From NCBI GenBank assembly GCA_021234155.1, contig JAJEKV010000051.1, forward strand, positions 5,646,698-5,710,697: a stretch of 64,000 nucleotides of DNA, written 5' to 3'. Positions 34,227-45,611 of the stretch are shown here, in pieces. Both the position numbers and the translations under genes were made by a program. Below the pieces are notes generated by a model, which ran no database searches, had not been told where the DNA came from, and was given only the letters and a program-made list of their open reading frames with translations. Position 1 is the first letter of the stretch; each line of letters opens with the position of its first letter. This DNA is from Isoetes taiwanensis. Lineage: Eukaryota > Streptophyta > Lycopodiopsida > Isoetales > Isoetaceae.

Positions 34227-34440
34227 CAGCTCGTTATAGATTTTCACAGGCGGAGGCTTTTTCCAAGAGGCAGACAAATAAGAGAAAACCGTAGCAGTAT
34301 GAAAGAAGCCACGGCCATGTCGTTGGCCTTCTTTGCCATATCTCTGCGTTTCTGTCTCCAAAGCGTCCCCATTAAAAAGTCTAAAGAAAACTAGAAACTC
34401 CCTCTAATCTTCTTCAAGGCTCTATGCCACGTAAGTAATG
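34227..34440 (-). other. Possible leading exon beside the VPS13 fragment
   Basis: The minus strand reads FFHTATVFSYLSASWKKPPP then VKIYNEL to a GTTAGC donor at 34227. Its phase does not fit the next VPS13 exon, so it may belong to another captured gene or be non-coding. Confidence 0.2.
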
Positions 34441-34579
34441 GGCATTAAATATTAGTGCCACCTCGTCACATGGCAAAGGATTATTAATGTTGGTGCCACC
34501 TCATAATGTGGCACTTATTGCAATAGCATTTAATCCAATAGTATCGATGGCTAGGATTGAATGTTCAAATCTAACGGTC

Positions 34580-34855
34580 TAAAACAAAAGCCCCAAATAA
34601 AGGGGCTTTTGATCTCGGCCGTCCATCCAGCACGTTTGACGGCCATGGTGGCGACACCCAACCCATGCCCTCATGCATGCCCCATGCATGCCCCCCATCA
34701 CATTTCTATGCCCATGCATGACCTCCCCCATGAGGTGGCGGCATCATGGCCTTCCATTTCCGATTGGACGGCTGGCATTAATCTCTATATAGCATGGGTA
34801 CATCCAAATCTCTATGCGCAAGGGGGCATCCTAATAATTTTATATATATAGTAGA
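34580..34855 (-). mobile_element. Helitron 5' terminus and subterminal region
   Basis: The minus strand begins TCTACTATATATATAAAATT right after an A (34856), which is the usual Helitron 5' start and insertion context. About 250 bp inside lies the palindrome AAAAGCCCC-n-GGGGCTTTT (34586-34610), also present in part at 40426-40446. The VPS13 exons follow in the same orientation, so they are most likely cargo of this element. Its 3' end was not found. Confidence 0.6.
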
Positions 34856-34861
34856 TAGATA

Positions 34862-36715
34862 GATATACAAGTCTTTATACTATGAGGGAGTGTACACAAT
34901 TGGGGATTATACTGATATTTTGAAAAGCGCCTATCACATGTAATTTTTAAATTTTTGCTCGAAGTTTTCTTTGATGTGTACAGGTTATAAAGGGAGATCA
35001 TTGACAGGTTGCAGGGAAAGAGAGCCTAGGATAATAGTTATTGCATTAAAACATGATAATTTATCTATTTATAAGACGTTGGCATTGTCGAAGTGCGTGA
35101 ATGTTATGGTAGTTAACAGGAACCTACTTGAATGGAAGTACCCTTTGCATCATAAATCACTCTAATGTACAATATCAAGAAATAGAAGTCACGGTGTTTT
35201 GAACATGTTGAATAGTCACGTATTGCTTCAAACATAAGCTTCATGCTTTTGACAAACCACAAAGAATGACCTTCAGCAAAATTTATTTTTTCTAATCTAA
35301 CAACTAAGGTGCTCCCTTCCTTCAACTAAAAAAAAGGAAGCAAGATTTGATAATCAATTTTTTTCATATAGAGCTTTGATATTTCATGCAGATGATGAGC
35401 GCTCCTTCATAGTCAAATTTGCAACCTTGCGTTCCAACTGAAATCGAAAACCAAAAGGCAATAGTAGTTGCAACTTTGTGTTGCCACTAAAATCAAGACC
35501 CAAGCAGTGATAATGAAGGTTAAAAAATGAAAGTTTAAGCTTGACACATTGCAACAAAAGTTCACTACAAAAGCATGATTTTATTTAAAATAAGCAACCC
35601 TATGGAGTTATTATTGATCGCCCTCTAGGCACCGATCTGACATATTATTTGAGGTGACAAATAGTCACCAAAGTCTATTATATTAATTCAGTCTATTAAA
35701 CCCAACTTGCAAAATGAATTTTGACACATAGCTGTTGTTTAAAGAACATATGGATCTTCATCTTGTTTTTACAGGAGTCAACCATGAGTAACTACACATG
35801 AAAAGCAGTAAGTATTGACATCTGATTAAAGCCCTTGGTTCATGCAACTAAACATACACAATTATTGACTGCATGTGCATCACACAAACACCATTTTGTG
35901 TCTAGCATTGTGGGCTGCATCATTCAAACTAGTTATGGCTGCAAAAAAAATGATTCATAGTTAGAAACACACCATTAAACAGAAGTATTTACATCAGTAA
36001 ATTGATTTCCAATACAACTACGGCATGATTGCGCCTATTGCTAGCATATTAACCAAAATAAGGCACACCATAATTTCAGGCAAAATATATAGTTATAAGC
36101 ATGTTTTTCTAAGAACTTGAAATAGCAAACTTCTGGTCACAGGCAACGATTTGGTGGTCCCGAAAATGACCATTGCAACTCCCAAAAAGTTTTGTGAACT
36201 TGCAGATTTTGGAACTTATGCAAAATGCTGCAAGATATAGTCTATTGCTGCAATTCCTGCAAACATTGAGGCATTGCACAAAAATTCGCAAGAAAAGGAG
36301 CAATATGCTTTTAGTAGCAGACATTGAAAGTAAAGCATGGGACTCTAAATTATCCCAAATGGCAAATATGTAGATCATGCCAGGACTTATCATTATGCTG
36401 CAATCAAAGAGATGAAACTCGCAAACCACTCCAATAACTTTATACAGCATTCACAATATATTAAGTCAATTTGGCTGATGGGAAGAATATATATGTGTAA
36501 CAACACACATTTCAAAGCCCTTTCTACAAAATGGGGAGTGCTAACCTCTTTTTCAAATAATCATTTGGCATATTTCACTACCTCAAGTTGACACTACATC
36601 ACGTAGGTTCTCTTTAGATTACCAACTTTTCAAATAAGATTCAAGTTTTCAAAAAATTCTTAGTTCCCCATTGAAAAAGTGTCAAAAGTAAACCTTGAAT
36701 AGCGAACATTTTTTG
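34862..36715. other. No gene recognised
   Basis: AT-rich sequence. Open frames on both strands around 36110-36450 overlap each other and have no motif. Nothing here supports a gene. Confidence 0.5.
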
Positions 36716-36790
36716 GTGGGTCAGATCTGGACGGTCCACACAGCGACACCTCGACGTCTACACACAAGGGGGCAGCTTATATTATAACCG
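36716..36790 (-). mobile_element. Possible degraded Helitron 5' subterminal piece
   Basis: Minus-strand GCCCCCTTGTG, GAGGTGTCGC and GGACCGTCCAGATC resemble, in the same order, words in the Helitron 5' regions at 34.6-34.85 kb and 40.4-40.59 kb. No clear TC start is visible. Confidence 0.35.
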
Positions 36791-37045
36791 CTTCCCTCCT
36801 TTTGCCTTGATAAGCTGTACTGTTTTGTAAACCTGGATTATTCGCAAAGGGTACACCAGTCAGTGCTCAAAATTTGCATTATTCCATGAACTTATAACAG
36901 CTTTTATAACTCAAAATTTTATAACAGCTTATATTATAACCGCTTCCCTCCTTTTGCCTTGATAAGCTCTACTGTTTTGTAAACCTGGATTATTCGCAAA
37001 GGGTACACTAGTCAGTGCTCAAAATTTGCATTATTCCATGAACTT
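36777..37045. repeat. Two-copy direct repeat, period about 152 bp
   Basis: A segment of about 117 bp starting TTATATTATAACCGCTTCCC occurs at 36777-36893 and 36929-37045 with only a few changes, separated by about 35 bp. Confidence 0.85.
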
Positions 37046-37899
37046 TGAACATTTTAAATATCATGAATCTCAAGCATGACTACGAAGATGAAATACGGGA
37101 AGAACTGAGAGTATATACAGGTAAATTTCCCTAAATGTTTGAGAACAATGACTTGTGCTCCCAATGCCTTAAGTCTGCTACCTTAATTTCCCCCTTAAGC
37201 AAAATGGCCAATCCTATGGTTTATACATTGATTACAAAAGCAAGCAATAGCAAATACTACGACATTGATGATCTGTAAAAGTGATTTAGCTTCACATCCG
37301 CTAAAATTATGAAGAACTTACAACAACCGAAATGAAATAACAAAACAAAGATGTTGGGGCATAGCAATCAAATCTGAAAGCAAAGGAAAATAACCTGGAT
37401 GAATTCAACATGGAATCATTGGAATCAAAGGCCTTTATTGCAAAGAAGTAACGAGATGGAAAAGAACATTAGATATCACGAAGAATATCACTGCTTCATT
37501 ATAGAACAATACATTCCTACAGAAATGCTGTTGCAAGCCATTCATACATTTTAAAGAAAATTAAAACAAATAAGATTCTACTCCAAGAACGATGAATGAG
37601 GAATCAGTCAAAATGATGGTAGAAAAAATGTTTACCAATATATAGCATTCTCTAAAGGCCTTTGCTTTGGTTGCAGATGCAAGCTTCGGGGTTTCATTGT
37701 TGGATTTACTTGTTGCTGGATTTACTTAACAAAAGGACTCCTCCAAGATGAGCTCCAAATCCAAAAATATCGCAGGATATCCTCAAAGCTGTGTCCCTTG
37801 CAACCGCCGTAAATCTAGAACTCTCGCATGCGCCAATTTAAATTCTATCATAACTCTAATTTCCAACTAAAAATCATAAAGCATGTGAAAGAACCTTAC
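37046..37899. other. No gene recognised
   Basis: AT-rich, no recognised exon. It would hold the later kinase exons if the captured gene continued, but I found no catalytic-loop (HRD) or DFG motif. Confidence 0.45.
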
Positions 37900-38525
37900 C
37901 TGAAAATCCATTTCCTCATGCAAATAAGCTAGGCCCTGTGCAGCCCCTAAGGCAATTTGAATTCTTAATTTCCACGGAAGCACATATTGCCCTTTACCAA
38001 ATACATGGGCATCAACACCTCCAATTTGAATTTTTAATTTCCACGGAAGCACAGATTGCCCTTTCCCAAATACATGGGCATCAACACTTCCATTTGACAT
38101 ATATGCATACACTAACCGATAAGCTTCACAAGGTTTGGATGGTCTACAACACCCAAGTATTTAACCTCTGACAACCATTGTTTGCGGCCCTGCAAACACA
38201 AAAATACAGTCTAAAGCACAAAATATTGTTGCATCGAGGAACATTGCAAAATTAAGCGAAGGTTGAATATAACATGACGAAAAAAAGCATCTATCTGATC
38301 ATTTTAGAGCATGTGAAGTTGGAAGATTAGATTAAGAAAATGAGAAATATAGCTAGGAAAGCCTGAATGTTTTCCTGTGCTGTACATGCATCTTTTATCT
38401 GTCTAGTCATCATATTTATCAAGAAAGCTTAAACACATGCTAGTAAGTGACATTCTGTACCTGCATCCCTTTCCCATTCAACTGCTTAATTGCCAAAAGA
38501 AAGGCATGACCAACATCATGAAAGA
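37900..38525 (-). pseudogene. Captured PBL-type receptor-like cytoplasmic kinase fragment
   Basis: Two exons. The right one ends at donor 38461 and reads AIKQLNGKGMQ (the VAIK lysine region of subdomain II). The left one (37900-38189) reads [20 protein letters not shown] then VKLI, and after a small deletion [40 protein letters not shown] and HEEMDFQ. These are subdomains II to VIa of plant PBL/RLCK-VII kinases, which relay immune and growth signals at the plasma membrane. The gap between VKLI and RLVY breaks the frame, and 69 bp inside the exon are duplicated. No HRD or DFG is present, so no kinase activity is possible. Confidence 0.8.
37954..38091 (-). repeat. In-frame 69-bp tandem duplication within kinase exon
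   Basis: Copies at 37954-38022 and 38023-38091 differ at a few bases and repeat 23 codons (VDAHVFGKGQ then VLPWKL). The duplication keeps the frame. Confidence 0.9.
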
Positions 38526-38738
38526 GCACACCATTAGAAATCTTTCTTACCTCACATAACACATGATACTAGTTCACTAGATAGGGTGCAGATATGTCTA
38601 GAACATGCATTAACAATCCACTTCAGCGCAAATGCCGTATGAACATGCGTTCTAACCCTGCAAGCTTCTAGTAAAACAATGAATATAAACATTAATAAAG
38701 GACAGACGAAATCTTTTTAAGCATGGGAGTTACCTTAC

Positions 38739-38922
38739 CCAGATGTGCTCCCTTGCCAACATTTGGAAGACCCTGCCCAAATGCGAAATGTGAGAATAAT
38801 AGTCCAGCCAAACTTTTCATAGTCTTTATATATTAGTTCAAACGAAACATGTGTACGTACCACAAGATCAACGTCAGCTACTACACGGAGGGTCAACTCC
38901 AGTCCTAATTTATGAAGAGGAT
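38739..38922 (-). pseudogene. Captured Obg-type GTPase fragment
   Basis: Exon 38861-38922 reads DPLHKLGLELTLRVVADVDLV and exon 38739-38772 reads GLPNVGKGAHLG, joined by a GT-AG intron. In Obg GTPases the sequence LRVVADVGLVGLPNAGKSTLL forms strand 1 and the P-loop. Here the P-loop serine is Gly (GKG), so nucleotide binding would be damaged. Obg proteins act in ribosome maturation, in plants often in plastids or mitochondria. Only this small part is present, directly right of the kinase exons and in the same orientation. Confidence 0.65.
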
Positions 38923-40409
38923 CTGGCTTAATACGAAATGATGTGAAAGCATGAGCAAAACAACTAGATTATTTCTATAATATAGACCTGCACATCACCA
39001 TATAAAATATCTCGAGACTGATTTGATTGAGACTCTGACTTTCTCGTCTGTCGTGCTTGGATCCTCTCCAAATCAGAAGGCTGGGCACAGTGGCTTGGTG
39101 AAACATCATGCGGATTTCAGCAATAAACGTGGTCTACATCTCTGCAATAAGAGAATGGAATGGGTGGAAAAGATGGTTGTAATGGACTGCCAACTCCTCA
39201 AAAACAATTTAAAGGCTTTTGGTTAACAGAAGCTAAAAGTAATCCCCACGTGCTTCATTTACAATGGGTCTGTCTACCCATCCAAATCTATGCATCAAAT
39301 TACCACACACAAGCATTCACCATACCTGCAAGTCCCCTGCAAGTCTGGAGGTATCCACTTGTGATCCCTTTTTTGATTCAAAACTTTCAAAGAAAATGGA
39401 CCTCTTATCCGCAGGCTGGGATCGTTATAAATCCACCATGGTGTGAACCAAAACTGCAAAATAACCACTAGACAACTTCATAAGCTGTAACATTTCTGAC
39501 CACAAAAACTAGAAAGAACCAGAGAACAAAAGATTCTTAAGGTTAACAGCATAACGGGTCAGAAAAAAGGGGGAAGAAAAGACATGCCTGTTGTAGATGC
39601 AGATCGATCCAACGTTGGAATGAAGCCAATTGATGCACAGATTGAACAGGAGAAAACGCCTTTCCTTAATGACCGATATTACAGTAAAGGGCTGCAGAAG
39701 AACTCCAGAATCATGCATGGCTATCAAGGAAGCCCAACAAATCCTCTGTTATTCAACAGCACAAGCTTCACACTTTTTATTAAAAGCTTCAGACCTCGAG
39801 TTGTTGATTCATGGAATTCGATGATTATGGCATCCACTATTTACATACCCATCCTTCCACATTTTTCTACCAGAATGACCCAGTATCCATGCAAATAGTA
39901 AGAGCTTTCCAAAAAAACCTTACCTCCCCATCTGCCCCTTTTGATCATGAGCAGATAAACGAGAGCAGACTGATCATCGGTTCAAACAGCCTCATTCACG
40001 TCAGAAAAGGAAGATTCGACCTGTATTTTAAAGCTAAGGCAGATCCGACATGCATTTTGTGGTTCCTTCCATTCAAGCGACCAAAATATCCGGCAGGTCC
40101 GACATGCATTTTCTGGTTGCTTCCATTCCAGCGACCAAAACATCCATCAGGCAGCTATCCGACAGAACAACACCTTCTATTTTTGCCATGATGCCTTGAT
40201 CTCTTTGCCACCAATTTGGCTAAGTAAAGAACCCAAAAAAAATACAAATTAGGCATTAGATAAGCTGACAAAACCCATTGCAGAGCTTGGCCAAAAAGAG
40301 TAAGTGAAGAACCCCATAGCCCAGGCCGCAAGATGCAGAGAAATCTGATTACAGAGCTTGGCCATTGCGGCTTCCTTCATTAGTGCCGTTGGATCTGAAA
40401 TATGGACGA
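38923..40409. other. No gene recognised, possible cargo
   Basis: Open frames on the plus strand (39584-39898, 39811-40191) lack motifs. On the minus strand pieces such as RSIFFESFESKKGSQVDTSR (about 39350-39420) look coding and end near a CAG/GT border, but I cannot name them. Confidence 0.35.
40044..40151. repeat. Two-copy tandem repeat, 54 bp
   Basis: TCCGACATGCATTTT plus the following 39 bp is repeated once at 40098. It keeps an 18-codon frame on either strand. Confidence 0.85.
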
Positions 40410-40588
40410 TCCAACGGGTGAAATCAAAAGCCCCAAATAAGGGGGTTGCCTGGGGATGATGACGTGGCTTCGTCATGGCCGTCAGATCTCACAATCTGGA
40501 CCGTTCAGATGGCGACACCTCGGGTTACATAAAGTGGCGGGTTACATAAAGTGGGCGGTTATATAATCGTATATATAATAATAACAGA
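40410..40588 (-). mobile_element. Helitron 5' terminus abutting SEC14-Helitron copy 2
   Basis: The minus strand starts TCTGTTATTATTATATATAC after an A, then shows GAGGTGTCGCC, GGCCATGACG and CAAAAGCCCC, words shared with the 5' region at 34.6-34.85 kb. It starts only a few bases after the 3' end of the Helitron at 40593-44292. The kinase and Obg exons to the left have the same orientation and may be its cargo. Confidence 0.5.
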
Positions 40589-40602
40589 TATACTGAAAAA
40601 GT

Positions 40603-40619
40603 GCCCAGCGTTGCTGGGC
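40603..40619 (-). repeat. Helitron 3' subterminal hairpin, copy 2
   Basis: Same 7-bp stem and 3-base loop as at 7195-7211. Confidence 0.8.
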
Positions 40620-43219
40620 TTTTCGTCATGATTAAATTCAAATATTAAGAACGTTATCGTTGAGAACGTCTCCTTAGGCATATATAGTTTGAATACAGTT
40701 TCTTTTTTTAGCTTAAGTTTGAATACAATTTAGGAAATTTTAGAATGTTTATAGCAATGTGCATTTATTGTGAATATTTATATTGACATTGTCTTACGAG
40801 GGTATCATACCCATTTAGTTCTCGGTTGGAACTCTTGCACTTTGTTCAAAGTGAATTGAAGTCTTGGAGTGTAAAGGCTATTATGGAACGTCCTCAGTGC
40901 ATATTGTATGTTCTTAATTGCAATCAGTACATGCATTACTCTATATACTCTATATGTGATACAGAATATCAAGTGGATGAAGTTAAGAAAAGACCACATA
41001 TTGCTCCTTGTATACCATTTAATCGGGTTCGGCCCCGACGATACGACCCTACCAATTCCCGCATCTAAGATTATGATTCCTCGTCTCGCCGCCACCAATT
41101 TCTACATTGGGTCATGGTCCAAAACTAAGATGCTCTTCGTATCTAGATATTTTGCCAAGGAGTTTGAATACATTGGTGGATCGAGGAGAAGTAGTTTTCT
41201 TGTAGATTGTAGTTCGGTTTTTATTGGTATATAAATTGGGGAGGTCTCTTTAGTTGGTATGACTATATATGTTGAGTCTATTTGTGTGTGATTTAGATTA
41301 ATGGTGTCTGCTTAGTGGGTGTAATATATTGAAATTGTTAGCTTTTAACCATCCTTCTTAGAAACTACATGAGTGTTACCTATTCTTTTAACAGAGGGAA
41401 AAGCAAGTGCTTGACATTCATAGGCACTCATCTTTTAAAAAAAGGAAATATGTTGACCGGCAAACAAAAGTACCACAAACAAACAGTACATTCCTCACAT
41501 AGGCATCCACGCAAAGGTCATTAGCCCATATGCGCCAGACTTCAAAATCCTCGCCCCGATAGACCTCTCAATATAAACAATTGAAAGTAACACTTGGGAC
41601 ATATGTCGCAATTGCGCCGTGACTTGATGTTGTAGACCTAGGGATAGAACTCCACTCAAGAAATCATGTGCATCCCCGCATAACTAAGACCGATGCCACA
41701 AAGAAATTGGGAAACAAGCAAGATACCGAGCAAATACCGGCCAGAGTAAACCGTGATCAACATCAATCAACCGGAAAACCTCCCAACGTGATGCGTGCAA
41801 ACCAAGTTGTCGTTAGGGCACCATTGGGCTCAACGCCAAATAGCCGCCCGCTGCAAAACATGCAAAGAGATATTTAGTTTACAGAGAAAAGTGGCAAGAC
41901 ATAATAAACCTCATTTCATTAAAATCCTAAATTCATAGGACACATACCCTTGTTAGTTGGTTTCTTATGTAATTTGCTTACCTCCCTTAGCAAGTATTTA
42001 ATTAACACCGATGAACCATCCTTAAACATGTCCATTAGAATCCATTAGCTTGCAAAGGGGGGCATATCATAAAAGATGTCATATTGTTGATTAGCAGCTT
42101 CTAAATAATCAAGCAACACAAAGATTTATAAAGAGAAAAACAAAACCACCAAGGCACCAAAGAACTTATCGCCTTCCATTAATCTTCCTAATGGTTCTTA
42201 TTGTAAAACCAATGATGCCATTGTCTTGCTTCCTATTTAGCAGTGGTCAAAAGGCCCGCACATTTGCTTGTGGATAGGCTTGATTTCAAACAAGGATGTC
42301 AAGCAGCAGAAAATGAATCTGCAGGATCGCCGATCGATCGCCGATCAGAAAGCAAGAGATTCATTATCTGAATACAACTTACACTTCATCTATTGGACAT
42401 TAAGAGAATTAAAACAAATATAAAAAAAAAATGCCCTATTGGATTTCCCTTTCGCGAACAAAGCCTGGGATGAGAATGCAAGGAAAAAAAGGAGGCTTCA
42501 CCCATACTCTACATCCCTGCTGCATGACTAAAATGGCCTCAGATAGCATTTCCGACAAAGGCACTACAAAATAAGCTTCACCTTCAATGCCATGTTTCTA
42601 GTTGCTATAAAGAAAGATGTGATCAAATAGTTGATGCTCTCTGAATCAAAGAAGGCACACCCAAGCTAAGCATGTGACATAATATAAGTCAGAATAAAGA
42701 TGGACAGGCCAAACAATAAACATTACTGTAAATGCACATACCTTTTATTCCAAATAACACATGCCCAGATATTTTAAACATGCCAAGTGTTAAAGCCAAG
42801 AAATAAACCTTCATCAAATGAGAGCAGACTACTTCCCCCACATATTCAAAACCTATTGCCGCGGAGGAAGCTAAAAATATGAAGTCCATCGATGTTACAA
42901 CAAATCAAATCAAACTGCTTTTCTACCGAAGTTTATGTTGTGTCTAGGTGCGAGCTCCACTCTTTAGCCGACGTTTGCCCTGCAGATGGATTTATATGTT
43001 TCGATAAGAAAAAAAATAACCTTAATGCATGACAACAAATAAGATAGAAGGATGTAAATGGTTATGCATAATAATATAATCATGTTATTATTCCGTGTTT
43101 GAAACTTAGAAGTAAAAAGGTGGATAAGATCACAACCTCGAAGAAGATGGTGTCAATAATATAATCATGTTAATTCTTGTTTGAAGCTTAGAAGTAATAA
43201 AGGTGGATAAGATCACAAC

Positions 43220-43640
43220 CCCGCTCTATTTCAAATTTTGGCCCACATTATTTTAGCCTTTTCAACATCAAATTTCCGTGTTTTAAGAAACCCGGCAGAT
43301 GGCGTAATATAACAAAATATGTTGATAAATACATAAATTTATACCATGAATCACATGTACATCACCATTTGCTTGAAAAATTAAATTGCGCACTACTTGA
43401 TGCATTAACTGAGATTACTAACTATCGTGGTCAAACTTTAGGGAACAAGTTATCGCAACATTTCATGACAATCATCATGTCTTGTTGAAAACAAATTCTC
43501 CTCGCATAATACTTGCCGAAAAGCATCAATCGCCTTTCTCGTTTCTTCAAAGATCACGCATATCTTGAATGGAAAGAGAATTATTTCTCTCTCCCAACCC
43601 TTCTTCTCTCTCCGCTTTGAGGACCCGAACTTTTTGATAT
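43220..43640 (-). pseudogene. Captured SEC14-like (SFH) fragment, copy 2
   Basis: Counterpart of 9864-10304. It reads AIDAFRQVLCEENLFSTRHD then DCHEML in the first exon, and the [12 protein letters not shown] part of the second exon near 43230-43290. The splice donor after HEML is changed from GTAAC to ATAAC and the second exon has lost its end, so this copy is further decayed or more affected by sequence error. Confidence 0.75.
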
Positions 43641-44292
43641 TGAGATTAACGACCCAAACTTTCCCTTTATCTCTATTAGAATGCCCGCCACGTGTTCTAA
43701 AGGAAACATGTACAAAATTCAAAAGCGCTTCAAGGGTACAAAAATCAGAACCTTCTCCTCCTCAATATGATGAAATTCGCATACCCAGGCCCTCTCGATG
43801 TTTTGTAATGTTTTGGAATGCCTAGCATGGAAAACATAATGCAAGGTGGAAATAAAGGATCTGAAGAACCTCGCCACCGACGACGCCGACAAAAGGCAAA
43901 GATTCCCACAAAGTAGGTAAAGCTGCCCTTCCGCAAAAGTCATGGTCTTCAAGCATCGCATAAAGTATCGATTTACAAGCCCGATCAAGCTCTCCATGGT
44001 CGCCATGGCCGTGCACGATGCATGCAATGAGCATAATCACCGTGGTTTCACAAAAATTTTCAAAGAAAGAATCACAAGAATTAAAGGTTTCAATCAATTT
44101 TTAAGCAAAGAATCGTGCAAAGCTATGCGCACACTGTTCATCAAAGAACTCAATCGAATGGTGCGCGAGAATTTTAGCACGCATTCCTCAATAACCGCAA
44201 TGAAACTATTTTTGGAAGCATCTCACCAATTGGCTTAATCTAAGGGCCAAAAATGCATTTACTATCATAAAAACGCCATTATTATTACAAGA

Positions 44293-44890
44293 ATTTATCG
44301 CAGCCGCCAAGGCCGCCGCTAACATTTCTCTTTACCGACTTCGTCGGGGCAGAAGGGCATTAAAAAAAAAAAAAAAGAAAAAGGAAAAAATCAACTAAAC
44401 AATTTGTTGATTAATCATGTTAACTAGTCCAATAGCTAAAAGGCAAGAACATTTAAATCAGGGAAATCTATTCCCTTGATATTGTGATACCAAAGTGACG
44501 GAAGGATTTACATCTCAAATGAATGTTTCTATTTTGTAGTGTCTTTGTTTCCTAGCCCGCTTATCTAGGTTTATTATATCGCTGTTAACCCGCCTAATTG
44601 AATACACTATAATGTCCAATGATGGAAAATTCTCAATTAGGAAACTAACTTCGACCATTTCGCTTTGTTTACACTCGCAATTAGACTTATTATTTGACGC
44701 TCTAATTTTTCGCTTTAGTTTAGAATTGCTATGACTACTTGATGTACTAATTTTGGCAAATAGCTAAAAAACATGCAGAGTTGAACCCGCACTATTGCCA
44801 TGTGTTTTGTGCCCGTGAGGATAGAGAGGTGCTATAGTCGCATCACCATGGGATCCCCAATATTGTTTGTTTCGCTTTTTTTTGTTTCCA
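44293..44890. other. No gene recognised
   Basis: AT-rich, with an A-run near 44364-44378. Just right of the Helitron start the sequence is GC-rich (GCAGCCGCCAAGGCCGCCGC), in the place where copy 1 has its 21-bp GC hairpin; it may be a corrupted or diverged version. Confidence 0.4.
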
Positions 44891-45245
44891 CCATCCGATA
44901 ACAAATAAGGGGTTTTGGGCCCGGGTGGGGATTGCCCATTACCAATGGCTTTTTACCACTAGAATGTCACCGCATGGATGTTCTTTTACCACCCTTACCC
45001 CATTTTTTTTTTTTTTTTTTTTGTGCATCCCATGAGAGTCGCGGGTTTTGAGCCCGGGTGGGGATCGCCCATTACCAATGGCTTTACCACTAGATTGTCA
45101 TCGCGATGAATACTCTTTTTATTATCCCCCCTTTTTTTGTTTTTTTTTATCGCATCCGATGATAGTCGCGGGTTTTGGGGCCCGATGGGGTCGCCCATTA
45201 CCAATGGCTTTACCACTAGGCTGTCATCGCGATACATCAAAAAGA
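44891..45245. repeat. Three-copy tandem repeat, about 130 bp
   Basis: A unit with GGGTTTTGGGCCCGGGTGGG, GCCCATTACCAATGGCTT and TACCACTAG starts at about 44910, 45043 and 45170. T-runs of variable length separate the copies. I do not recognise the family. Confidence 0.85.
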
Positions 45246-45611
45246 TAGATGAGGGAATCCCATGGTAATTGAATAGCACGCCATCTATCGTACGGGCTGG
45301 AAACGGAGTTTTTCTTTTTGCTTTTTGTTTTTTGTTTTTCTTTTTCTTTTTCTTTTTTCTTTTTTCAACGTACCTTATATGAATTCCTCCAAAAATTCAT
45401 ATGTGATAGTATCATTCCCCAAAAGAGTGCTAGAGAAGTCATGCACACCTCAGATAAAGAGAATGGTCGATTTAAACATGCTTGTCATAACCATAAAAGT
45501 TAGAGAATGCATACCTTATTCAAGTTTAATTCTTACCATCTCCTTGCATGACCTGTAGAGAGGAGGAGAACATACATTATAGACATAGCAACTCTTTATA
45601 AAACGACATTT

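Larger units (their letters stand above)
40593..44292 (-). mobile_element. Non-autonomous Helitron carrying SEC14 exons, copy 2
   Basis: Homologous over its whole length to 7184-10978, with long identical blocks broken by short divergent clusters. The 3' hairpin (40603-40619) is identical. The terminal CTAG of copy 1 reads CAG here, so one base is missing at the end. The 5' end again reads TCTTGTAATAATAATGGCG. Copy 2 also has a local duplication near 43060-43225. Confidence 0.75.

Noticed and set aside
44891..45245. CRISPR-like array
   Set aside because: Only three degenerate copies of about 130 bp with no spacers of constant length, in a plant nuclear context.
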